Below, one piece after another: positions 1 through 4,756 of a DNA stretch of 5,361 nucleotides (its first letter is position 1; every line of letters starts with the position of its first letter). The notes under the pieces were generated by a model. It was not told where the DNA came from. It saw only the letters and a program-made list of their open reading frames with translations, and ran no database searches. This DNA comes from Thermogutta sp. GTDB lineage: Bacteria; Planctomycetota; Planctomycetia; Pirellulales; Thermoguttaceae. The stretch lies in the NCBI GenBank assembly GCA_012798155.1, contig JAAZNR010000346.1:1-5361 (forward strand), given 5' to 3'. A program made the translations under genes and the position numbers.

Positions 1-817
1 CCACCGCCTTGCGAGCGATCTGGGCCCGGGTCACCGCCGGGTCGTAAGGAATGCGCCCGACGGCGGCAACCCCCAGCTCAGCCGCCGACTCTTCGAGGTT
101 CCTTGTTACGTCTTCGTTCAGGTCCGCCTTATTGACCGCCAGGACGCCGGGCACTCCCAACTGTGCCGTCAACCGGGCCACGCGCAGGAAGTCATGCCGT
201 CCCGAAGCGGTCGGCTCGACCACGAACAGGGCCAAGCTCGCGCCGGTCAGGGACGCGATCACGGGGCAGCCGATCCCGGGCGACCCGTCGCAGAGGATCA
301 AGTCCCGCTTCTCCTGGGCGGCGACCTGCTGGGCCGTCCGGCGCAACTGCGTGACCAGCTTGCCGGAGTTCTCCGCGGCCACGCCCAGCCGGGCATGGAC
401 CATCGGTCCGCACCGCGTCGCCGACACGAACCACTGTCCACAGACGGCCGGCTCGAATTCGATCGCCTTTTCCGCGCAGTAATCGAAGCACACGCCGCAC
501 CCCTCGCAGGCGACCGTGTCCACGCGGAAGGTCTTCGGCACCTTGCCGTTGCCCGGCCCATCGAAGTAGATCGCGTCGAAACGGCACAATTCCTCGCACT
601 TGCCGCAGGCCGTGCAGTGGCCCGGCTTGATCCGCGCCTTGGCGCCGCCGATGAAATCCTCGCGGCGGAGAATGCGGGGGCTGAGAATCAGGTGCAGGTC
701 GGCCGCGTCCACGTCGCAATCGACCACTACCGCTTTCCGCGCGAGAGCCGCAAACGATGCGACGACCGAGGTCTTGCCCGTGCCGCCCTTGCCGCTAATG
801 ACCACCAGTTCCTTCAT
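1..817 (-). CDS. MinD-superfamily P-loop ATPase with inserted 2[4Fe-4S] ferredoxin domain (partial, C-terminus off the left edge)
   Basis: Cytosolic ATPase of the MinD/Mrp/ParA class carrying an internal bacterial-type ferredoxin; family members are thought to couple ATP hydrolysis to handling of Fe-S or mixed-metal clusters. The 272 visible residues begin MKELVVISGKGGTGKTS, a deviant Walker A loop (residues 9-17) with the class signature lysine K10. VVVDCDVDAAD (31-40) is the Walker A' strand. Two CxxCxxCxxxC motifs follow at C68-C78 and C104-C114, replacing the usual linker, and the Walker B/switch region reads LCDGSPGIGCPV. The frame is open to position 2, and only a short C-terminal tail is probably missing. 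The ATG at 817-815 overlaps the upstream paralogue's TGA as ATGA, so the pair is probably translationally coupled and may form a heterodimer. Family assignment is firm; the substrate is unknown. Closest precedent known to me: the paired ferredoxin-MinD ATPases of the Desulfovibrio orange protein cluster. Confidence 0.95.
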   Translation of the reverse strand, partial: MKELVVISGKGGTGKTSVVASFAALARKAVVVDCDVDAADLHLILSPRILRREDFIGGAKARIKPGHCTACGKCEELCRFDAIYFDGPGNGKVPKTFRVDTVACEGCGVCFDYCAEKAIEFEPAVCGQWFVSATRCGPMVHARLGVAAENSGKLVTQLRRTAQQVAAQEKRDLILCDGSPGIGCPVIASLTGASLALFVVEPTASGRHDFLRVARLTAQLGVPGVLAVNKADLNEDVTRNLEESAAELGVAAVGRIPYDPAVTRAQIARKAV

Positions 818-1662
818 ACAGGTGCTCCCGACTGAATGGTCTCCAGCAGCCCGCGCATCCGCTCCGCAACGTGCGGAACGGATTCCGCGGCCATTTCGCC
901 CCGGGAGTAGGCCTCGGCCACGGCCCGGTCGTCGGGGATCTCGGCCAGGATGCTAATCCGTTGTCGCCGGCAGTAGTCCCACACCTCGCGATCCCCGGCG
1001 TCGGCGCGGTTGATCACCACGCCGAACCTCAAGCCCAAGACCCGGGCCATTTCCACGGCCAGCTTCAGGTCGTGCAGGCCGAAAGGCGTAGGCTCCGTCA
1101 CCAGGATCAGCAGGTCGCAGCCTCGCACGCTCTCGATGACGGGGCAGGAAGTGCCCGGCGGGCAATCCAACACGGCGAGTTCCACGTCCGGGACGGAGGC
1201 TTTCACGGCTCGGATGGCCGGCGGGCTCATCGCCTCGCCCACATCCAACACGCCGTCAACGAACTGGACGCGCCCGGCGGCCCCCACCCGCAGCCGCCCG
1301 ATCGGCTTAGGCTCCTCGCGGATGGCCTGCTCGGGGCAGACCAAGACGCAGCCGCCGCAGCCATGACAGAGCTCCGTAAAGATCAACGTCTGTTGCTCCA
1401 CGCAGGCGATGGCACCATAGCGGCAGACTTGGGCACACAAACCGCAATGCGTACAGCGGTCCTGATCAACCGCCGGGATCAGCCTGGTGATCGGCTCTTC
1501 GCGAAGGAACGCGGGCTTGAGGAAGAGATGCCCGTTGGGCTCCTCGACGTCGCAATCCAGGTAGGCCACGGTGCGGTCGTCCGCCGCCGCTAGCCAGGCC
1601 AGACTGGTTGCAACCGTGGTCTTCCCCGTGCCGCCCTTCCCGCTGGCGATGGCCACCTTCAT
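814..1662 (-). CDS. MinD-superfamily P-loop ATPase with inserted 2[4Fe-4S] ferredoxin domain (upstream paralogue)
   Basis: A complete 282-aa paralogue of the next gene. It starts MKVAIASGKGGTGKTT, with the deviant Walker A loop at residues 8-16 and signature K9. The Walker A' motif is AYLDCDVEEPN (33-43). The inserted ferredoxin has cysteines 70/73/76/80 and 99/102/105/109, the normal spacing for two [4Fe-4S] clusters. The Walker B/switch segment is VLDCPPGTSCPV (164-175). The start at 1662 was chosen over an in-frame ATG at 1686 because family members begin directly at the MKVAIASGKGG strand and AAGGAA (1672-1677) lies 9 nt upstream of it. The stop overlaps the next start as ATGA. It lies 82 bp downstream of a DUF5320 gene. 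The function is inferred from the family: ATP-driven loading or transfer of a metal-sulfur cluster, with the ferredoxin part supplying electrons or docking the cluster. C167 and C173 in the switch region recur in the paralogue only as the second Cys (GIGCP). Confidence 0.95.
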   Translation of the reverse strand: MKVAIASGKGGTGKTTVATSLAWLAAADDRTVAYLDCDVEEPNGHLFLKPAFLREEPITRLIPAVDQDRCTHCGLCAQVCRYGAIACVEQQTLIFTELCHGCGGCVLVCPEQAIREEPKPIGRLRVGAAGRVQFVDGVLDVGEAMSPPAIRAVKASVPDVELAVLDCPPGTSCPVIESVRGCDLLILVTEPTPFGLHDLKLAVEMARVLGLRFGVVINRADAGDREVWDYCRRQRISILAEIPDDRAVAEAYSRGEMAAESVPHVAERMRGLLETIQSGAPV

Positions 1663-1744
1663 CGAGATCAATTCCTTCGCGGCCAAGCGGCCTGTTCCTT
1701 TGTTTCGTCTATTTCGTCCTGCCGACCGTTGCGAGCGGTCATCT

Positions 1745-2101
1745 TTACTGCTGCGCCTTGCCCTCCAGTTCGCTGATCCGTCGGCGGATGCTTTCCAGCA
1801 TCTCGGCCGCCTGGTCAGCCTGTTGCTTGAGCAGGTCGAGTTCTTGTTCGCGTGTCATGCCGGGAGGGGCACCGGCGGGCATCGCAGCGCCGGCTCCGCC
1901 CAGGCCGAGGCGTGCCCAGCCGGGCAAGCCCGTGGCGTAGAACATGTTGCGCCAACCGCGGCCGCCTCCTCGACCGAGGCCGAATCCGCCGCCGAAGCCG
2001 CTGCTGACAAAGCCTGGAACGGCGAAGCCGGCACAATAGCCCGCCCCGCGGCCGGTCATCGGCCCCATTCCCATCGGTCCGGTCCTGTCTCCACCTGGCA
2101 T
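1745..2101 (-). CDS. DUF5320 family small protein (second copy)
   Basis: A 118-aa protein with the DUF5320 hallmark N-terminus MPGGDRTGPMGMGPMTGR followed by GAGYCAGF (single Cys23). A Gly/Arg/aromatic middle follows (about 27-80), then a charged helical, probably coiled-coil end (about 82-118: REQELDLLKQQ ... IRRRISELE). The Shine-Dalgarno AAGGAG sits 8 nt before the ATG. It is a paralogue of the gene at 4018-4419, sharing the first 18 residues almost exactly, Cys23 and the IRRRI-x-EL end. No catalytic motif is visible. Known for the family: small anaerobe proteins commonly encoded beside NifX-like proteins and MinD-type ATPases. Inferred role: scaffold or adaptor in the cluster-handling complex, oligomerising through the coiled coil. 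The 92-bp gap upstream (2102-2193) could contain a secondary promoter, but I see no convincing -35/-10 pair there. Confidence 0.9.
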   Translation of the reverse strand: MPGGDRTGPMGMGPMTGRGAGYCAGFAVPGFVSSGFGGGFGLGRGGGRGWRNMFYATGLPGWARLGLGGAGAAMPAGAPPGMTREQELDLLKQQADQAAEMLESIRRRISELEGKAQQ

Positions 2102-2193
2102 GTTTGGTTCTCCTTCTCCAATTGAGGTTCAGAAGAATGTAATGATTTCGTTCAATCGGATGTGTTGCTTCCGTTCTGAAGCGGAGGGAATCG

Positions 2194-2556
2194 TCAGGCC
2201 CAGTGCCCCTCGACGTTGGGCTTTGCCGCAGGTTGAAGGCGGCCGGACCGGAACGCCTCCAGCGCTTCACGGACGGTGCCCGTGACCGCGGGATAAATCG
2301 CCACCTTTCCGGCCTGCAACGTGGCAAAGGCCTTGGGACCGACGTTGCCGGTCAGGACGCCTTCGGCCCCCAAGCGGACGACTGTTTGCGCGGCTTGGAC
2401 TCCGGCGCCCTGCACGGCGTTGAGATTCTGCGCATTGTCGCAGGCGGTAACCTGACCGGTTTCGGTGTCGATCAGGAGGAAATAGCGGGCACGCCCGAAA
2501 CGCGGATCGACAGGGCTGTCCAGGTCACGACCTTGAGCGGTAACAGCTAGCTTCAT
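2194..2556 (-). CDS. NifX/MTH1175-type dinitrogenase iron-molybdenum cofactor biosynthesis family protein
   Basis: A 120-aa single-domain protein of the Nitro_FeMo-Co fold (ribonuclease H-like; NifX, NafY, NifB C-terminus, orange protein, MTH1175). Family landmarks: first strand MKLAVTAQGRD, DPRFGR at 17-22 followed by ARYFLLID, NAVQGAGVQAAQTVV (46-60), GVLTGNVGPKAF (66-77), and the final helix VREALEAFRSGRL before a GHW tail. Members bind metal clusters or their precursors non-covalently; no cysteine ligand set is visible (one Cys at 39). The ATG at 2556 was chosen over an in-frame ATG at 2598 because the fold's first beta strand starts there and GAGGAG lies 5 nt upstream. The start overlaps the preceding gene's TGA as ATGA, so the two NifX-like proteins are probably co-translated. 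Inferred role: carrier of a metal-sulfur cluster made or moved with the downstream ATPases. Confidence 0.93.
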   Translation of the reverse strand: MKLAVTAQGRDLDSPVDPRFGRARYFLLIDTETGQVTACDNAQNLNAVQGAGVQAAQTVVRLGAEGVLTGNVGPKAFATLQAGKVAIYPAVTGTVREALEAFRSGRLQPAAKPNVEGHWA

Positions 2557-2978
2557 GGGGTCTCCTCGATGATTGAGCCGTCGCCTCCGCGGCGGCAACG
2601 ATTTCGGGCGTGCCGCTTTTTCCGGCGGCAGCCCGGCATGGCGAACCGTTCCTTCTCCAGCGCACCATCACAAAACGCCCGCACTACCTCCCCCACCTCG
2701 CCGCAAATGAGTGGAATTACTCGGATGCCGTTGGCGGTCAGGAGGGCCTCCAGCGGCCACGAAATCGCGCCACACACCAGCACGTCGATGCCCAGCTCCG
2801 CAAGCCTTTGAGCCCGCTCATGCGGTGCCGTGGTCTTCAGGCTCTCCATGCGCCGCCGCCCGTGACCCTCCCACCGACGGCCGTGATCCTCGCGGTCGAG
2901 GTCGATCAGCAGAACTTGCTCAGCCACGTCAAAGACGGGCGAAACACGACCTTGCCAATCCGGGATGGCGAGAATCAT
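2553..2978 (-). CDS. NifX/NifB-C-type metal-cluster-binding family protein, divergent partner
   Basis: A 141-aa protein of the same Nitro_FeMo-Co superfamily but a different branch. It opens MILAIPDWQGRVSPVFD, then AEQVLLIDLD, and has the core LGIDVLVCGAISWPLEALL (62-80) followed by IRVIPLICGEVGEVVRAF and FAMPGCRRKKR. Cysteines at 69, 92, 103 and 117, plus a basic tail (about 117-132), distinguish it from the next gene. The tail ends acidic (IIEETP). The start at 2978 matches the usual family N-terminus; an in-frame ATG at 3017 would add 13 residues and has an AGGAG 11 nt upstream, so it is not excluded. Only 2 nt separate this ATG from the stop of the small ORF before it, and its own Shine-Dalgarno is weak, which fits translational coupling. 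Its TGA overlaps the next ATG. Inferred role: cluster carrier, possibly dimerising with the neighbouring NifX-like protein. Confidence 0.9.
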   Translation of the reverse strand: MILAIPDWQGRVSPVFDVAEQVLLIDLDREDHGRRWEGHGRRRMESLKTTAPHERAQRLAELGIDVLVCGAISWPLEALLTANGIRVIPLICGEVGEVVRAFCDGALEKERFAMPGCRRKKRHARNRCRRGGDGSIIEETP

Positions 2979-2980
2979 GG

Positions 2981-3112
2981 CTACTCTGCCGAATCGGTTT
3001 CCGCCGCCGGCCTGCATGTATCGGCCTGCTCCTGCTCGGCGAATTGTCGTTCCATGAAATCGGTCAACTTCTCGAAGTCCGCTCCCAAGGATTCGCGGCC
3101 TCGCTCACTCAC
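2981..3112 (-). CDS. Probable 43-aa hypothetical protein (GTG start)
   Basis: I do not recognise this family. The frame reads (M)SERGRESLGADFEKLTDF, then MERQFAEQEQADTC, ending ETDSAE. It is acidic and mostly helical-looking (about residues 8-29) with one Cys near residue 33. Support: G-rich first codon positions as in real genes; a GGAAAG ribosome-site candidate 5 nt before the GTG; a stop only 2 nt before the next ATG; and the GTG overlapping the TGA of another short frame (3159-3109) as GTGA. A small TTCCG/CGGAA hairpin (3120-3132, loop TGC on the plus strand) covers part of the ribosome site. Alternatives: the 3' end of a frameshifted gene whose front lies in the other frame up to about 3267, or an untranslated spacer. 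Confidence 0.5.
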   Translation of the reverse strand: MSERGRESLGADFEKLTDFMERQFAEQEQADTCRPAAETDSAE

Positions 3113-3302
3113 CTCTTCTTTCCGTGCCGGAAGACGACCAGGTGAAGGCTCAGCGACATGTAACTGTTCACGGGACGATCCCAGCGCTCCCGGCGAAGCC
3201 CACCGGCGAAATCGGAGCATCCCCATTGCGTGTAAAGGGGCCGGGTACGTTTCTCGGCTCGCAACACGCCGGAAAAGGGGCCTGCCGCCGGCCCGTGAGC
3301 GG
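3113..3302. other. 190-bp gap between the ferredoxin fusion gene and the 43-aa ORF
   Basis: No recognisable complete gene. One minus frame stays open across the gap and ends at 3109; it includes ...RWDRPVNSYMSLSLHLVV and then FRHGKKR. It has no ribosome site I trust, and I cannot assign it. The gap also holds a terminator-like hairpin near the ferredoxin stop (3273-3294), an 8-bp direct repeat CCGGCGAA at 3190-3197 and 3203-3210, and the small hairpin at 3120-3132. A TTTACA hexamer on the minus strand (about 3231-3236) could be a -35 element, but no matching -10 is clear. Confidence 0.5.
3273..3294 (-). terminator. Weak intrinsic terminator or attenuator candidate after the ferredoxin fusion gene
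   Basis: On the minus strand GGGCC pairs with GGCCC around a 7-nt loop and is followed by C then TTTT. The stem is all G/C but only 5 bp and the U-tract is short, so it would end or dampen transcription only partially. It begins 9 nt after the stop of the 3303-3974 gene and would separate the first three genes from the NifX/MinD half. Confidence 0.35.
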
Positions 3303-3974
3303 CTACGTTTTCTGTAGTGTAATCGCCCCTCGCGGACAATCCGTGACGCATTGTCCGCAGGCGGTGCACTTGGCGGCATCGATCCGGGCCACACCGTCGA
3401 CGGTAATCGCCTCTACGGGGCAGACTTGGACACAGATCCCGCAACCGATGCATTGGTCGGCATCGACTACGGCGACCAGACGACCGGCGGTGGCGTTCTG
3501 GGCGACCCGGCCTATTTGCTCATTCAGGCTCGCGAGCTGCTCCTGCACTGCCTGTGCCTGGGCTTTGAGAACCGCGAGCTCGTCAGTAGGATCAAGTTGC
3601 GGTTGTGGGGTAGGCCGGGGTTGCGGATCGGCGGACGGACCGATAAAGGCCCCGCCGCGACCCAGGCCGCGACCCATCCCCATGCCGCGACCGCCGCCGC
3701 GACCCATTTTTCGACCCGCTCCCATTCCTCCACCGCGCCCCATTCCGCTACCTCCTCGCCCTATTCCCGTTTCTCCACCGCCCCCCATTGCACCACCTCC
3801 TTGCCCCATTCGCATTCCTCCACCGCGTCCCATACCTCCACCTCCTCGCCCCATTCGTATTGTTTGACCCCAGCTCATTTCGCCGCCAAATCCGCCGGCC
3901 ATGCCGGGCATCGCGGTGGGCGTCGCTTGTAAACCGGCGGTTGCGTCGCTCGCGGCGGTAACGGCAACCTTCAC
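3303..3974 (-). CDS. Gly/Met/Arg-repeat coiled-coil protein fused to a C-terminal 2[4Fe-4S] ferredoxin
   Basis: A 223-aa composite electron-transfer protein. Residues 1-21 start MKVAVTAASDATAGL, echoing the first strand of NifX-like proteins, but no such domain follows. Residues about 38-108 are a low-complexity Gly/Met/Arg tract built on MGRGGG units. A Pro-rich linker (about 117-128) leads to a coiled-coil segment (131-157, DELAVLKAQAQAVQEQLAS) like the DUF5320 C-terminus. The C-terminus is a dicluster ferredoxin with Cys 175/178/181/185 and 203/206/209/213 (CIGCGICVQVCP, CTACGQCVTDCP). The start is GTG at 3974, with GAGG 8 nt upstream; no better start precedes the repeats. It lies 43 bp downstream of a DUF5320 gene. 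Known: such ferredoxins pass electrons at low potential. Inferred: a DUF5320-like scaffold that has gained a ferredoxin and feeds electrons to the cluster machinery. The repeat DNA uses GGA/GGT/GGG more than GGC, unlike its neighbours. Confidence 0.85.
   Translation of the reverse strand: MKVAVTAASDATAGLQATPTAMPGMAGGFGGEMSWGQTIRMGRGGGGMGRGGGMRMGQGGGAMGGGGETGIGRGGSGMGRGGGMGAGRKMGRGGGRGMGMGRGLGRGGAFIGPSADPQPRPTPQPQLDPTDELAVLKAQAQAVQEQLASLNEQIGRVAQNATAGRLVAVVDADQCIGCGICVQVCPVEAITVDGVARIDAAKCTACGQCVTDCPRGAITLQKT
3708..3863 (-). repeat. 45-nt imperfect tandem repeat (about 3.3 units) inside the ferredoxin fusion gene
   Basis: On the minus strand, units end with ATG at 3833-3831, 3788-3786 and 3743-3741, exactly 45 nt apart (15 codons). 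Shared core: GGGC(G/A)AGGAGGT, six bases, ATG, followed by GG(A/G)-(C/G)GC-GGT-GGA. A further partial unit runs to about 3708. It encodes the MGRGGG-type tract. The coding strand is almost purine-only in places with many GG runs, so slippage or G-quadruplex formation is possible. Confidence 0.75.
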
Positions 3975-4017
3975 CTTCTTTGCCTCACTTCCCTTGCGGC
4001 GGCCGAGGTTTCACGAG

Positions 4018-4419
4018 TCAGGCTTGACTAGGAGGCTTCGGCGTCAACTCGTCAATCCGGCGGCGGATGCCGTCGAGAACGCCCTCGAAGTATTCGGCCC
4101 GGCCTTTCAAGGCGTCGACCTCCTGCTGAGGCGTGATGCCGGGAAAGCCGGGAAAGAACGCCAAACCGAGAGGGCCGACCGGCCGCGGCCAAGCGACAGC
4201 GGTCCGGCTCACGAAGGCCGCCGGCCGGCCGCCGAACCCGGCGGCATAAAACCAACGGCTACGCCCGCGCCCGCCGCCGCGTCCGCGCCCCCAGCCCCAG
4301 AACCCTCGCCCATAAGGCGAGTTCACGTATCCCGGGATGCCAAAACCCGCGCAGTAACCGGCTGCGCGCCCCGTCATCGGCCCCAACCCCAGGGGGCCGG
4401 TTCGGTCACCACCTGGCAT
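4018..4419 (-). CDS. DUF5320 family small protein (first copy)
   Basis: A 133-aa protein beginning MPGGDRTGPLGLGPMTGR, then AAGYCAGFGIPGY (single Cys23). A Gly/Arg/Trp-rich stretch (about 37-55, with GFWGWGRGRGGGRGRSR) and an aromatic/Pro middle follow. The charged helical end is ITPQQEVDALKGR ... IRRRIDELTPKP (about 95-128). Length and layout match the second copy at 1745-2101, and the first 18 residues are nearly identical, so the two are paralogues. The Shine-Dalgarno AAGGAG is 7 nt before the ATG. It sits 27 bp after the zinc-ribbon gene and 43 bp before the ferredoxin fusion, clearly the same operon. No enzymatic motif. Inferred role: adaptor or scaffold of a metal-cluster complex; the arginine/glycine tract could also bind nucleic acid or an acidic partner. 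Confidence 0.9.
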   Translation of the reverse strand: MPGGDRTGPLGLGPMTGRAAGYCAGFGIPGYVNSPYGRGFWGWGRGRGGGRGRSRWFYAAGFGGRPAAFVSRTAVAWPRPVGPLGLAFFPGFPGITPQQEVDALKGRAEYFEGVLDGIRRRIDELTPKPPSQA

Positions 4420-4446
4420 GATCGATCTCCTTATGCGAAAGAAGGT

Positions 4447-4641
4447 TTAACCTCGGCTCATCGCCGTCCCGCACTTTGGACAGGTTTGTTTGTTGCAGGG
4501 TTGGCCGACGGCATGAGGCTCGGTGTGGCCGCATTTCGGGCACACGCAAACGCCGCCGGGACCGGCGGCAAACCGCCCGCCCATCTTACCCCCCCCTTGT
4601 CCTCCACCTCGTGGGGGACCGGACCCATCGCTTCGTGGCAT
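4447..4641 (-). CDS. Small zinc-ribbon-like protein with Gly-rich N-terminus
   Basis: A 64-aa protein. The N-terminus MPRSDGSGPPRGGGQGGG resembles the MPxxDxxGP opening of DUF5320 proteins. After a Gly-rich segment come C32, C34-P-K-C37, H39, H43, C49 and C54-P-K-C57: two CPKC knuckles, as in small zinc ribbons or rubredoxin-like metal sites. No other domain is present. The start at 4641 is set by AAGGAG (4649-4654), 7 nt upstream; the in-frame ATG at 4647 would leave only 1 nt and the ATG at 4701 has no ribosome site. It is the first gene after the 525-bp non-coding stretch. I recall similar short proteins next to DUF5320 and NifX genes in anaerobes, usually unnamed. Inferred: a metal-binding accessory protein; bound metal (Zn or Fe) unknown. 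Confidence 0.85.
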   Translation of the reverse strand: MPRSDGSGPPRGGGQGGGKMGGRFAAGPGGVCVCPKCGHTEPHAVGQPCNKQTCPKCGTAMSRG

Positions 4642-4648
4642 TTTCATA

Positions 4649-4654
4649 CTCCTT
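4649..4654 (-). promoter_or_regulatory. Ribosome binding site that decides the start of the zinc-ribbon gene
   Basis: Minus-strand AAGGAG lies 7 nt before the ATG at 4641 but only 1 nt before the alternative ATG at 4647, so translation should begin MPRSDG rather than MKMPRSDG. Confidence 0.75.
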
Positions 4655-4676
4655 TTCTTCTGATGTTGCACGAGAG

Positions 4677-4694
4677 CTCGGCTGCTCAGCCGAG
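4677..4694 (-). promoter_or_regulatory. Leader hairpin upstream of the zinc-ribbon gene
   Basis: CTCGGCTG and CAGCCGAG form a perfect 8-bp inverted repeat around 2 nt (realistically a 7-bp stem with a 4-nt loop). It ends 35 nt before the ATG and 22 nt before the ribosome site. No T-run follows on either strand, so it is not a standard terminator; it may stabilise the mRNA 5' end or bind a regulator. Confidence 0.5.
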
Positions 4695-4756
4695 TCCGCA
4701 CGGAATCGTGGTATGAACGTCATATTTGGAGTGCACATCCCATGCCGCACATAGGA

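Noticed and set aside
194..1593. Long open frames on the plus strand (194-835 and 871-1593)
   Set aside because: They lie opposite the two MinD-ferredoxin ATPase genes, whose motifs are unambiguous; the plus products have no recognisable domain and reflect high GC.
1663..1686. Upstream in-frame ATG adding MAAKELIS to the first MinD ATPase
   Set aside because: The family starts at the MKVAIASGKGG strand, and the ribosome site AAGGAA lies within this extension at the right distance for the start at 1662.
1703..1718. Direct repeat TTTCGTC twice, 9 bp apart
   Set aside because: Too short and simple to be distinguished from chance.
1724..1740. GACCG/CGGTC hairpin between the DUF5320 and MinD genes
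   Set aside because: Only 5 bp with a 7-nt loop and no T-run; too weak to call a terminator inside an operon.
3708..3863. CRISPR-like or transposon-derived repeat array
   Set aside because: The repeats are in-frame coding units without spacers; no transposase, terminal inverted repeats or target duplications are present in the window.
3124..3867. 247-aa plus-strand frame with Pro/Arg repeats
   Set aside because: It is the antisense shadow of the Gly/Met/Arg repeat and ferredoxin; no ribosome site and no known family.
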